Shown piece by piece: positions 26,538 through 35,754 of a DNA stretch of 64,000 bases. A model generated the notes under the pieces. The model had not been told where the DNA came from. It saw only the letters and a list, made by a program, of their open reading frames with translations, and did not search any database. The DNA comes from Chloroflexi bacterium OLB15. GTDB lineage: Bacteria > Chloroflexota > Anaerolineae > Aggregatilineales > Phototrophicaceae. A program made the translations under genes and the position numbers. Position 1 is the stretch's first letter, and each line of letters begins with the position of its first letter. The stretch is from assembly GCA_001567085.1 (NCBI GenBank), contig LMZS01000119.1:1-64000 (forward strand), written 5' to 3'.

Positions 26538-26543
26538 TATAAT
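26538..26543 (+). promoter_or_regulatory. Candidate -10 element for the FHA regulator gene
   Basis: A consensus TATAAT lies 40 bases upstream of the ATG at 26583. I find no matching -35. Confidence 0.35.
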
Positions 26544-26582
26544 AGCATAGTGGTTTTCAACGACTCTGAAGGAGTTCCACTG

Positions 26583-27245
26583 ATGGCAGAACCAAATGCC
26601 GACCGCCCAATATTAATTTTTAGAGGCGATAACGGAAATAATCAGCAGTGGACGCTTCAAAAAGATGATCTCACCGTTGGGCGTGGGGAAGAATCGGATG
26701 TCGTGCTGCCAGAACGTCAGGTTTCGCGCCAGCATATTCGCATTTTCCGGCAAGGTGATGCGTTCTACATAGAAGACCTGAACAGCCGAAACGGCACATG
26801 GGTCAACGACGAACCCCTAAAGGATGTGCCTCGCCGCCTGTACGACAACGATATCATCACGCTGGCGACGGTTGCCAAGCTGCAATTTGTCGGCTCTGGC
26901 GCCACCGCCCCGCTGCCTTTTGAAGTGCCTGCGAACATTACCGATGGCAAGCTAAAGCTGGATCGCGCGGCACGCCGCGTTTTTGTGCAAGATACCGAAA
27001 TTAACCCGCCGCTTAGCCCACCGCAGTACCGCCTGTTGGAGCTGCTGTATATCAATACCGGGCGCGTGTGTACCCGCGATGAAGTCGTACAAACCGTTTG
27101 GCCAGACGCTTTCGGCGAAGGCGTAAGCGAACAGGCGATTGACGCGCTGGTGCGGCGCTTGCGGGATCGCATCGCCGAGATTGACCCGTCATGGCAGTAC
27201 ATCGTCACCGTGCGCGGGCATGGATTCCGGCTGGAAAATGCCTGA
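26583..27245 (+). CDS. FHA domain-winged helix (OmpR-type) transcriptional regulator
   Basis: The ATG at 26583 follows GAAGGAG at normal distance; a GTG 11 codons upstream is not needed. Residues about 20-100 form a forkhead-associated domain with the phosphothreonine-binding motifs VGRGEESDVVLPERQVSRQH and LNSRNGTWVN. Residues about 130-220 form an OmpR/PhoB-type winged helix (LSPPQYRLLELLYINTGRVC, then VSEQAIDALVRRLRDRI and TVRGHGFRL). No receiver domain is present. The likely logic is DNA binding controlled by docking to a phosphothreonine made by a Ser/Thr kinase, as for EmbR of mycobacteria, though with the domains in the opposite order. Targets are unknown. Confidence 0.9.
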   Translation: MAEPNADRPILIFRGDNGNNQQWTLQKDDLTVGRGEESDVVLPERQVSRQHIRIFRQGDAFYIEDLNSRNGTWVNDEPLKDVPRRLYDNDIITLATVAKLQFVGSGATAPLPFEVPANITDGKLKLDRAARRVFVQDTEINPPLSPPQYRLLELLYINTGRVCTRDEVVQTVWPDAFGEGVSEQAIDALVRRLRDRIAEIDPSWQYIVTVRGHGFRLENA

Positions 27246-27266
27246 TCAGTAAAATCAGCAACCCTT

Positions 27267-27298
27267 TATAGGCGGCCTGATAAGCCGCCTATATTTTT
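27267..27298 (+). terminator. Intrinsic terminator after the FHA regulator
   Basis: TATAGGCGGC and GCCGCCTATA form a 10-bp stem around CTGATAA, followed by TTTTT. Confidence 0.85.
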
Positions 27299-27504
27299 CA
27301 CCCACATATCCAATGGAAGCGGCTGTTCCAGCTTCTCCCCCTAGCCTGATAGCAGATAAGGCAGAATTTACCCTTATGGCATGAGCGGGCTAAAGGCCAT
27401 AGTTCCCACATTAAGCCCTTCACGATAACTGACGTTATTAACTAACGACAAGCGATTAGCCTTTGTTGATAACTACGAATCTTCGCTTAAGGGGGCGAGC
27501 GAAA

Positions 27505-27530
27505 ATTGGTTTTTGTCACATTTAACCAAT
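27505..27530. promoter_or_regulatory. Inverted repeat upstream of glutamine synthetase
   Basis: ATTGGTT and AACCAAT, separated by 12 bases, lie about 110 bases upstream of the glnA start in an otherwise empty ~340-base stretch (27299-27637). A possible -10 (TATACT) is at 27586. The repeat could be an operator for nitrogen control, but it matches no site I can name with certainty. Confidence 0.35.
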
Positions 27531-27637
27531 AACCTCCAGAAAAGGATTAGAAGCTTTCGACTAAGCGGTATATTTCACAAACCCCTATACTAGCGGCAGT
27601 TGACCAATTTTCGTTCATCAACACTAAGGTTGTACAA

Positions 27638-29062
27638 ATGGCCGCTTTGCTCCGTGATTTCCTTGAAATTTCGTATGAAGAGCTTGAAGAGCTGAATTTG
27701 GAGGCGAAGGCGCAACGTGCAGCGCGCACACCCATAGACCAGATTCAAGAACAGCGCCTGAAATACCTCACCGACACGAAGGGCATCAAGGCAGTCACCG
27801 TGTGCTTCTCCGACCTTGAAGGGCGGCTGCACATGTTGGATTATGACAAGAAATTCCTTGTTAAGTCTGCCGATAACCTCACTTTTGACGGTTCCTCAAT
27901 ACGCGGCTTCACGGCGCAAAAGGAATCCGACCTGCGTTTAGGAATTGACTGGTCAGCATTTTACTGGCTGCCAGCCGACGTTTTTGGGCCAGGCAAGGTG
28001 TTTGTGTTCGGCGAAGTTCTTGAAAAAGATGGCACCCCCTACACCGCCGACCTACGCTCTCGTTTGAAGCAGTTAGCTGAAAAGCTATACACCGAAAAAG
28101 GCATCGTCGCCAACGCAGCCAACGAAATTGAAGGCTTCCTGTTCGCAGGCCAGCACGCAGAGCAAAGCTATTTTGAGAATGGCGGGTTCGAGTTTGCTTC
28201 GACCACCGGCTACTACCATACGCTGCCCGGCGATCCGCTGCGCCAGTTCATCGACTCGGCGGCGGAAGTTCAACGGGCGATGGGTTTCTCGAATGAGAAA
28301 GATCACCCTGAAGTAGCGCCTTCTCAATTTGAGATGAATTACTCTTACACAGAAGTAACCATCGCAGCCGACCAGATTCAACTTTACAAGCTGCTCTGCC
28401 GTCAGGTTGCCGCGCTTAAGAACATGACTGCTTCGTTCCTACCCAAGCCGGTTACTGGAGTTAACGGCAACGGTATGCACACGAATCTGTCACTTTCTGA
28501 GGGCAAGACGAATCTGTTCTATGACCCCAAAGGCAAGGACAGCCTTTCCAGCACAGGGTGGGATTTCATTCAGCGTATTCTGCACAGCGCACGTGACATC
28601 TGCCTGATCCTAAACTCCAGCGTCAATTCGTATCGCCGCCTTGACCCGCATTTTGAGGCGCCGAACCAGATAAAAGCATCTGCGGTAGATCGCGGCTCGA
28701 TGGTACGCATCCCGATTGGCAACGAGCGTTCTGCCCGCGTAGAAGTACGCTCAATCGCGCCGGACGCTAACCCTTATCTGGCGTTATACACCCTGCTAAG
28801 CGCTGGCATTTACGGCGAACTGCCTTCAGGCCCGCTCAATCCTGAAAAAACACTGCCTGACAACATCTACGATGCTATCGCTGATTTCAGGGCTAGCAGC
28901 TATGTAAAATCGCTGCTGGGCGAAGAAATTCACGAGAAGTACGCAGATCTGAAATTGGGTTCGGCAGAGCGCTGCCCTGCCAAACTTGGCACCATCATCA
29001 AGAAGTCAGAAGTACAGTTCCACCACGAAGTTTACAACCAGTACATCTGGAGCAAATTCTAG
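27638..29062 (+). CDS. glnA: Glutamine synthetase family protein (type I-like)
   Basis: The 474-residue protein carries glutamine synthetase signatures: DGSSIRGF, the metal-site NEIEGFLF, the ATP/glutamate region VTGVNGNGMHTNLSLSEG, and the RRLDPHFEAPNQIKASAVDR to RIPIGNERSARVEVRSIAPD block with PNPYLAL-type ANPYLALYTLL. It would form a dodecamer making glutamine from glutamate, ammonia and ATP. The first ~42 residues (up to RLKYLTDTKG) are an extension relative to standard GlnA and are charged and helical. The NLY(D/E)LP adenylylation tyrosine motif of GSI-beta enzymes is not seen, so control by adenylylation is unlikely. It is monocistronic, with terminators on both sides. A gamma-glutamyl-amine ligase role cannot be excluded. 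Confidence 0.88.
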   Translation: MAALLRDFLEISYEELEELNLEAKAQRAARTPIDQIQEQRLKYLTDTKGIKAVTVCFSDLEGRLHMLDYDKKFLVKSADNLTFDGSSIRGFTAQKESDLRLGIDWSAFYWLPADVFGPGKVFVFGEVLEKDGTPYTADLRSRLKQLAEKLYTEKGIVANAANEIEGFLFAGQHAEQSYFENGGFEFASTTGYYHTLPGDPLRQFIDSAAEVQRAMGFSNEKDHPEVAPSQFEMNYSYTEVTIAADQIQLYKLLCRQVAALKNMTASFLPKPVTGVNGNGMHTNLSLSEGKTNLFYDPKGKDSLSSTGWDFIQRILHSARDICLILNSSVNSYRRLDPHFEAPNQIKASAVDRGSMVRIPIGNERSARVEVRSIAPDANPYLALYTLLSAGIYGELPSGPLNPEKTLPDNIYDAIADFRASSYVKSLLGEEIHEKYADLKLGSAERCPAKLGTIIKKSEVQFHHEVYNQYIWSKF

Positions 29063-29079
29063 TTCTCGCCTTAGCCCGC

Positions 29080-29112
29080 AAAAAGACCCTGCTCACATAG
29101 TGGGGTCTTTTT
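29080..29112. terminator. Bidirectional intrinsic terminator
   Basis: AAAAAGACCC and GGGTCTTTTT form a 10-bp stem around a 13-base loop. It serves glnA and the convergent amidohydrolase gene. Confidence 0.85.
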
Positions 29113-29114
29113 GA

Positions 29115-31094
29115 TCACCCCGCAGGCTGCATCTCTAAATAGCCTTCGGTGATCATGGCTGACGGCAGTATCCCCAGAATGCCCAGCATTTCGTGAATCA
29201 GATCGGCTTTATATTCCGCATCGCTGGCTGACCAGGTTCGGCTTTTGATTTCCAGATATTGCCCTGGAAGCGCGGGATCAAGCACCCGATCCAGATTGAT
29301 GTAGAACAGCACCCCGCGAAAATGAATGTGCCAGCGCAAGCGATCTTTTTCAAGTTCGCGCTCTCTTTGCGGCCGGAAATACTCGCGATAGAACCGCAGG
29401 GGCTGTGTGGCGTCGGCAATAAAACGCGCCCGCGAAAGCCGGATAGTTGAATGGAAATCGCGCTCTGTATCGGTTTCGGTCAGCGTTAAGCGCGCGCGAA
29501 CAGACTGAATTTCCCCTTTATTGCCGATCAGCGCGTCTTCACGATAACGCACCCTGCCCTCTTCAGAATCTGGAAACTCGAAATAGGTGTCGTACTGCTT
29601 GTAATGCACCGTTTTGATCACCTGCACATCGGGATGCCGCAGCAAGCTATCCAGATTCACAGAGTCAGAAACAGCAGCTTTGGCCTGTACCTCAAAACTC
29701 TCTGAACGCTCTAGCTCGCCCATTGCCAGCAAACGGCTAAGCAAACTCGCTTCGCGCCGTTTCATAAACACATCAATTTCCTGCGCTAGCGCGTTCGCCC
29801 GCTGAAGCAAATCCGCTTCAGCAATCGTCAAAAGCTCGCGATCTCGCATCAACAGCTTGCCGTTGCAAAACACGTGACGGACATCTGCCGAATGGCCGGC
29901 ATACACTATCTGCGAATACACCGCATTAGGATCACGCGAAAAATGTGGCAGGCTATGCAGGGTTTGCCCATCCATAATCAGCACGTCGGCAAGTTTCCCC
30001 GCTTCAAGGCTGCCCGTTTTGTCCCCAATGAACAGCGCTTCTGCCCCTTGCCGAGTCGCCATCAGCAGCGCCTGCCGCGCGGGGAGCGCAGTTGGATCGT
30101 TAGCATCGGTTTTGGCAAGGATAGCCGCCAGCCGAATTTCCTCGAACATATCCAGATCGTTATTACTGGCCGGGCCATCTGTGCCAATACCAACCACCAG
30201 CCCTGATTTCAGCATCTGAGTCACCGGGGCAATACCGCTAGCCAATTTCAAATTGCTGGTTGGACAATGCGCCACCGATGCATCGCCCTGTTTCAGCAGG
30301 TGCATATCCGCCTGATCAATATGCACACAATGCGCCGCCAACACTTTTGCCCTGAACAGGTCAATGGCTTGCATGTGCTGAATCACGCTCATGCCTATAG
30401 CTTCAAGGCTGTTCTCAAGCTCAAGCCTGGTTTCGGCAAGGTGTATCAACAGCGGCGCGCCGGTTTCAACCGCAAGATCAACACATTCCCGCATAATTTC
30501 ATCGGTATTGGAATACGGCGCGTGCGGGGCAACTGCCGGGGTGATCAGCGGATGATCCTGCCAGCTCTCGATAAACTGGCGCGCGCGCGCAAGCGACTTT
30601 TCGTAAGTTTCGGCATCCGGGGATGGGAACTTAAGAATGCTTTGCCCTAAGACACCGCGCATTCCGGCTTCCGCAGCCGCCGCCGCAATTTCTTCCTCAA
30701 AGTAATACATATCAGCAAAGGCAGTGATGCCGCTGCGGATCATTTCAGCACAGGCGAGGCTCGTGCCTAAACGGCAAAATTCGGGGGTGACAAAAGCGCG
30801 TTCGGCGGGCATCACATAACCAAGCAGCCACACGTCCAAACGCAGGTCATCCGCCAAACCACGTAACAGGGTCATGGGAACATGGGTATGCGCGTTCACC
30901 AGACCGGGCAAGACGAACTTACCGGCGCAATCAATCACCTCATTGGCCGTATATTCGGCTTCGACAGCCGCTTTTGTGCCAACGGCAACGATGCTTGTGC
31001 CAAGAATTGCAACCGAACCATCCGGAATCAGGTCAAACTGTCCGTTCATGGTGACGATCATTCCGCCGCTGAGCAGATAATCAACGTGCTGCAT
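29115..31094 (-). CDS. MTA/SAH deaminase-like amidohydrolase fused to a CYTH domain
   Basis: Residues 1 to about 435 form a metal-dependent amidohydrolase of the 5'-methylthioadenosine/S-adenosylhomocysteine deaminase type, with VNAHTHVPMTLLRGLADD, PHAPYSN, IHLAETRLE, AHCVHIDQAD and GTDGPASNNDLDMF. Residues from ~455 to the end resemble a CYTH (triphosphate tunnel) domain: TVHYKQYDTYFEF, a basic VRYRED strand, SVRARLTLT and a C-terminal YLEIKSRTWSASDAEYKADL. CYTH domains bind triphosphates or polyphosphate with Mg2+. The fusion is unusual and could couple nucleoside salvage with a phosphorylated ligand. The ATG at 31094 follows GGAG; an earlier ATG at 31112 has no site. Confidence 0.82.
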   Translation of the reverse strand: MQHVDYLLSGGMIVTMNGQFDLIPDGSVAILGTSIVAVGTKAAVEAEYTANEVIDCAGKFVLPGLVNAHTHVPMTLLRGLADDLRLDVWLLGYVMPAERAFVTPEFCRLGTSLACAEMIRSGITAFADMYYFEEEIAAAAAEAGMRGVLGQSILKFPSPDAETYEKSLARARQFIESWQDHPLITPAVAPHAPYSNTDEIMRECVDLAVETGAPLLIHLAETRLELENSLEAIGMSVIQHMQAIDLFRAKVLAAHCVHIDQADMHLLKQGDASVAHCPTSNLKLASGIAPVTQMLKSGLVVGIGTDGPASNNDLDMFEEIRLAAILAKTDANDPTALPARQALLMATRQGAEALFIGDKTGSLEAGKLADVLIMDGQTLHSLPHFSRDPNAVYSQIVYAGHSADVRHVFCNGKLLMRDRELLTIAEADLLQRANALAQEIDVFMKRREASLLSRLLAMGELERSESFEVQAKAAVSDSVNLDSLLRHPDVQVIKTVHYKQYDTYFEFPDSEEGRVRYREDALIGNKGEIQSVRARLTLTETDTERDFHSTIRLSRARFIADATQPLRFYREYFRPQRERELEKDRLRWHIHFRGVLFYINLDRVLDPALPGQYLEIKSRTWSASDAEYKADLIHEMLGILGILPSAMITEGYLEMQPAG

Positions 31095-31306
31095 TACATC
31101 ACTCCATTTCATTTACAGTGCAAAACTATTCTTCGCGATCCAGATATCGCAGAGAGGCTACAGATCGCCTATCGCGCCAAGAATATGCCGCGCCTTAACG
31201 GTCGCGTATACGCAAGCGGAAAATGAGGCCACCTATGAAACCGCCACAAGACGGCGATCACGTATAAGCCACATTTAAGAAGCTAGCGTAGCACGATTTT
31301 AGGGGA

Positions 31307-31420
31307 TTGTGGTATCCATATTGCCAGCAATGTGATCGCAAATTTGAGGGTCTTAAAAAGGCGAAAGCAAAACGCCCTACCCTCAAGCGTCATTCTGGCG
31401 GGAAGAAATGCGCGTATTGA
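31307..31420 (+). CDS. Possible 37-aa zinc-finger peptide or gene remnant
   Basis: The stretch 31113-31562 holds no long gene. One short frame from a TTG (31307) encodes YCQQCDRKFEGLKKAKAKR, followed by RHSGGKKC, a C-x2-C...H-x5-C zinc-finger-like pattern. AGGGG lies directly before the TTG, too close for a good site. It may be a decayed fragment of a zinc-finger gene. Confidence 0.22.
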   Translation: MWYPYCQQCDRKFEGLKKAKAKRPTLKRHSGGKKCAY

Positions 31421-31562
31421 AGCTGCTCGTAGAACTAGCAATTTCCGCGCCAAAAGCTGAAATGACGTTCTCTCAAGGGGGCTTCAAAGCAATCTGCGCG
31501 CATGGCTGCGCCACAGCAGTTGTGATTTAGCGGGTATAAATTGGCGGAATCTTAGTGGTGCT

Positions 31563-31592
31563 GTACACTTTTGCTACACTTTACCAGTGTAC
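31563..31592 (+). promoter_or_regulatory. Inverted repeat overlapping an extended -10 promoter
   Basis: GTACACT (31563-31569) and AGTGTAC (31586-31592) form a perfect inverted repeat. TGCTACACT between them (31572-31580) is an extended -10 element. A start site near 31587 would leave a short leader before the ATG at 31611, so the repeat could be an operator over the promoter. Confidence 0.4.
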
Positions 31593-31610
31593 CGCAGGAA
31601 GATAACAGGC

Positions 31611-33678
31611 ATGTTGAAACGGCTGAAACTTTCGCCTCAAGCTTGATGGCACTTGAGGCGGGGCTGATCGGGCTATTCTTCATTCAGGCGCTAAGATTTC
31701 TCGTCGGCATGCTATATACGCAAACGGCCGGCGCTTCAGCGATGTTGGCGCTTCAGTCGCTAAACATTGATCCGCTTCCACCCGGCGGCCCCGATCCGAC
31801 GCTGGTGCGCAGCGAAATCAGCTTCACAATTGCCATGCTAGGGCTGCCGCTGCTAACCCTGATTCTCGGCAAAGTACGCCCGCTGATATTCGCTGGCACG
31901 CTGCTGGTGGTCGTTGGCCGCGCGCTGATGAACCTACAGGTGGTGCTTACGCCAACAGCGGCGGCGGCGCTGGTTGTGGGCGGCGGCCTGTTCTATCTGG
32001 CGTTTCTTGTTCGCTGGCGAGCCAACCACTTCCCGATCTTTTTCGTGGCAGGCATCGGCGCTGACCAGCTATTCCGGGCGGCGGGCAATACGCTTGATCC
32101 ATCATGGGCTGCAAATTATGCCAATGTGCAAATTGGGCTTTCATTTATTGCTGCGCTAATCGCCTTCATCGCGTTAGTGTGGAGTGAAACCCGCCCACAA
32201 CCACCGATGCCGGGGCCAGAATACGGCTTGCTTCCATTCTGGGGCGGCGTGGGCATTGGCGGGCTGCTCTTTCTGCAACTGGCGCTGCTGGCTATTCCTA
32301 ACGCTATCGCCGGGCGCGCCGATTACGATTACGCGATCATCGTCCCGTTCCTGACAGCGGCCACCTTACTGCCATTGGTTCCTTCCGTCAGATCGCGCGT
32401 GATGGCCTTCCTGAACACCTTTGACGCGGGGCTGCGAGGCTGGCTATGGATGCTGCTGATCATCCTGCTGCTGGTTTTCGGCACCCGTTTACAGGGCGTC
32501 ATCGGCGCGATCACGTTGATACTGGCGCAGTTTGGGGCAACGATGATCTGGTGGTGGCTGCTGCGCCGCCGCACAGAGCGAGATCGCAGTTTTAACGGCC
32601 TGTGGCTGATTCTGGCAATGGCGATCTTCGCAATACTGATCGCCTTCGACACCTTCACTTACGATTACGCCTACGTGCGCGGGCTGAGCGGCAATCTCGC
32701 CTTCCTGAACGATATTGTGGTGCCGCTAATGCGCGGTTTCCAGGGATTGGGGTTAGTGGTACTGGCTTCGCCGCATTCCTTGCCGCCCTGCCAATGACCC
32801 AGATACGCGGGCGTATGAGCACTTCCAACGCTTCGGCTTTCTTCTCGCTGGCGGCGTTAGTGCTGGTGATCGCGGCCAGTTTTGCCGCAGGCTATCTGGC
32901 AAGGCCGCCTGTTGTACCCGGCGCAGGCAGTTTAGCGGTGATGCGCGTTGGCACGTTCAATATACACGGCGGCACCGACGAATACTTCACGGCCAGCCTT
33001 GACCGGATCGCTAATACCATTTTTCAAAGCGGCGCCAACGTAGTCATGCTTCAGGAAGCTGAAGCCGGACGAATTACCAGCTTCGGCGTAGATCAACCTC
33101 TGTGGCTGGCGCGGCGACTTGGCATGGATCGCCGTTTCTTCCCGACGGTGGAAGGGCTGCGCGGGTTAGCGGTGCTTTCTAACGTGCCGATTGCCTATGA
33201 TGATGGCGTGCTGCTGGATGGGATCAGCGAACAAACAGGCCTACAGCGCGTGCAAATTTTGCCAGAGCCAGACCATGTGATTGAGGTTTACAACACATGG
33301 TTAAGCTACCTGACCGAACCGACAGGCGATTTGACGCTGGCAGATCAAGAACAGGATCAACAGCGCCAATTGAATCAAATCTTCCAGATTATCGCCGACC
33401 AGCACCCGAACGGCGTGCTGGGACGCACGATACTTGGCGGCACATTCAACAATGTGCCTGATTCGCCGCTGCTGGAACAATTGACTTCGGTAGGGTTTGT
33501 TGATCCGTTTGCGGGCTACCCGATTGAGCTTTCAGCGACGCTGGTACGTTCTGGCGTGCCACGCGCGCGACTGGATTACATTTTGCTGCGCAACCTGACG
33601 CCAGCAGAAGGCGTCGGCGTGATTGATACGCCTGCATCCGATCACCGCATGGTGGTGGTGGGTGTACTGGTAGAGTAG
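31611..33678 (+). CDS. Multi-helix membrane protein with C-terminal endonuclease/exonuclease/phosphatase (EEP) domain, frameshifted
   Basis: One frame encodes ~11 hydrophobic helices and stops at 32797. A second frame continues GFAAFLAALPMTQIRGRM, another helix (ALVLVIAASFAAGYLARPP) and an EEP-type domain (VMRVGTFNIHGGTDEYFT, VVMLQEAEAG, LGGTFNN, ASDHRMVVVGV). One extra G near 32764 joins them into ~690 residues with LVVLGFAAF across the joint. The architecture recalls CWH43-type proteins, in which an EEP domain is tethered to a polytopic membrane part, but the substrate is unknown. The start is uncertain. The ATG at 31611 has AGGAAG upstream but needs one extra T near 31630; ATG 31646 is in frame but lacks a site. 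The Asn-His-rich EEP core looks partly degenerate (GTFNN for GDFN). Confidence 0.7.
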
Positions 33679-33739
33679 GATCGCCAGCAGACCCCTTTTC
33701 AACGGCACAGGCGCAGAGTACGCGGGCCAGAGCGCGTTT

Positions 33740-34440
33740 CTAGCCCTCTGGAAACCACCGCTCCCATTGGCTGAGCGCGTCTTTGGCGGCGGCAGTGCTG
33801 GCAGCCTGCTTGGTGCGCCCCTGCCCTGTTCCAACCACCTGATCGCCAAGCAACACTTCAATTAAATAGGTGCGGTTATGCTCCAGCCCGGTTTCGCTAA
33901 CCAGCCGATATCGCGGTTGAAGCCCAGCAGCACGCTAGCGCGTTCCTGTAGTGTGCCGCGCGCATTATAGGTTGGAATCTTGTCAGCCTCAGCCGTCAGG
34001 CGCGCTTGTAATTTCGGAAGCACATAATCGGCGGTGGCCTGCATTCCCTGATCGAGATACAGCGCGCCCAATATCGCCTCAAAGGTATCGGCAAGCACAG
34101 TAGGCTGGCGACGCCCCCCTTGTTGGTCTGTGCCTTTGCCTACCCTTAGCGCCTCATCAACATGACATTCAAGCGCAATCGCAGAAAGCGCCTGCGTGCT
34201 GACGAGCGCGGCACGCAGTTTCGTCAATTCGCCTTCAGGCTTATCAGGGAAATGGAGATAGACAAACTCGCCAGCCAGATACCCCAACACGGCATCGCCT
34301 AGAAACTCAAGCCGCTGATTGTCGCCTATAACTGTGTCTTGATTCTCGTTCGCATAAGAACGATGGGTTAAGGCTTGCATCAGCAATTCAGGCTCGGCAA
34401 ATTCCAGCGCGTTCAACGCCGCGAATTGTTCTGGCGTCAC
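33740..34440 (-). CDS. rnc: Ribonuclease III, frameshifted
   Basis: The GTG at 34440 follows GAAGG. The nuclease domain is clear: ALTHRSYANEN, the signature NQRLEFLGDAVLG and the second catalytic site TFEAILGALYLDQG. The frame then breaks at a GG (plus strand 33915-33916). One added base restores PRYRLVSETGLEHNRTYLIE and GQGRTKQAASTAAAKDAL, a normal double-stranded RNA-binding domain ending at 33740, for a 233-residue protein of ordinary length. RNase III cuts double-stranded RNA during rRNA maturation. The start lies three bases after the fabF stop codon, a common fab-rnc arrangement. Confidence 0.92.
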
Positions 34441-34443
34441 AGT

Positions 34444-35682
34444 TTAGCCTTCAAATTTGCTTAGAATCAGCGATACATTATGCCCGCCGAAGCCAAAAGA
34501 ATTGCTCATCGCATATTTGATCGGCAGTTCCCGCGCCACATTTGGCACGTAATCCAGATCGAGTTCAGGATCAGGCTCATCGTAGGCGATGGTGGGCGGG
34601 GCAACTTGATCGCGCAGCGCCATTGTGCAGAAGATCACCTCAAAAGCTGCCGTTCCACCCATTGCATGGCCGGTCATACTCTTGGTTGAACTCATCGGAA
34701 TTTCGTAGGCGCGTTCGCCAAACACCCGCTTCACGGCTCTGGTTTCCATAGCGTCATTCAAACCGGTGCCGGTGCCGTGCGCGTTGATGTAGTCAATCTC
34801 ATCACTGTTCAGCTTCGCATCATTCAAAGCCTGTTTCAACGCCTGTGCCGCGCCAATGCCTTCAGGTTCAGGGGCGGTAATATGGAAAGCATCAGCCGTT
34901 GAGCCATACCCCACGATCTCGGCAAGAATATTCGCGCCGCGCGCTTTCGCATGTTCCAGTTCTTCCAGCGCAACTACACCCGCACCTTCGCCAAAAATCA
35001 GGCCAGGGCGATTTTTCGTAAAAGGACGGCAGCCAAGCGCAGGATCAGTTTCGCGCGAACAGGCGCCAGTACGGTCAAAGGCAGCTAGCCCGATATTGAA
35101 GATGGTCGAGTCAGCGCCGCCTGCCAGCGCCTGATCCAGCCGCCCCTCACGGATATAGTGATAGGCAACACCGATGCAATCAGCGCCAGTTGCACAGGCC
35201 GATGCCGGCACAAATGACGGCCCCCCTGCGCCGATTTCGATCCCCACATAATCGCTGCCGCCGTTCACCATCAGCATGGGGATCGCCATTGGGGTGATGC
35301 GTCGCGGATCGCCAGTGCGATAAATTTCTTCGCATTCACTGTAATAACTGCCCACGCCGCCTACACCTGAGCCGATCATCACGCTGCTGCGCCAGCGTTC
35401 CTCTTCAGTGATGGTGAAGCCGCCTGCCAACGCTTCCTTGGATGCGGCAACCGCATATTGTTGATAAGGATCGCGGCGGCGCACTTCTTTCGCTGACATA
35501 TAGCGTTCCGGCTGAAAATTCTTGATCTCACCGGCCAGCTTGACCGGAAAATTGCTCACATCGAAACGTGTGATTGGCCCGATACCGGTGCGGCCTTCCT
35601 TGATGTTGCTCCAGCATTCTTCAACGGTGACGCCAACAGCAGAGACAATACCCATGCCTGTAATCACAACGCGACGAGCCAT
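34444..35682 (-). CDS. fabF: 3-oxoacyl-[acyl-carrier-protein] synthase II
   Basis: This 412-residue condensing enzyme elongates fatty acids on acyl carrier protein. The nucleophile is C163 in PASACATGADCIGVAYHYI, and the catalytic histidines lie in INAHGTGTGLND and MTGHAMGGTAAFE with the conserved lysine in STKSMTGH. The C terminus NSFGFGGHNVSLI is typical. A GAGGTG site precedes the ATG. It is normally paired with an acyl-carrier-protein gene (acpP); none is visible here, only rnc downstream. Confidence 0.96.
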   Translation of the reverse strand: MARRVVITGMGIVSAVGVTVEECWSNIKEGRTGIGPITRFDVSNFPVKLAGEIKNFQPERYMSAKEVRRRDPYQQYAVAASKEALAGGFTITEEERWRSSVMIGSGVGGVGSYYSECEEIYRTGDPRRITPMAIPMLMVNGGSDYVGIEIGAGGPSFVPASACATGADCIGVAYHYIREGRLDQALAGGADSTIFNIGLAAFDRTGACSRETDPALGCRPFTKNRPGLIFGEGAGVVALEELEHAKARGANILAEIVGYGSTADAFHITAPEPEGIGAAQALKQALNDAKLNSDEIDYINAHGTGTGLNDAMETRAVKRVFGERAYEIPMSSTKSMTGHAMGGTAAFEVIFCTMALRDQVAPPTIAYDEPDPELDLDYVPNVARELPIKYAMSNSFGFGGHNVSLILSKFEG

Positions 35683-35754
35683 TCTTCACCTCAATCTATT
35701 CGCCAAACTGCCCAAACAAGCTCAGGGAAACATGCCAAGCGAAGCCCATGCCAG

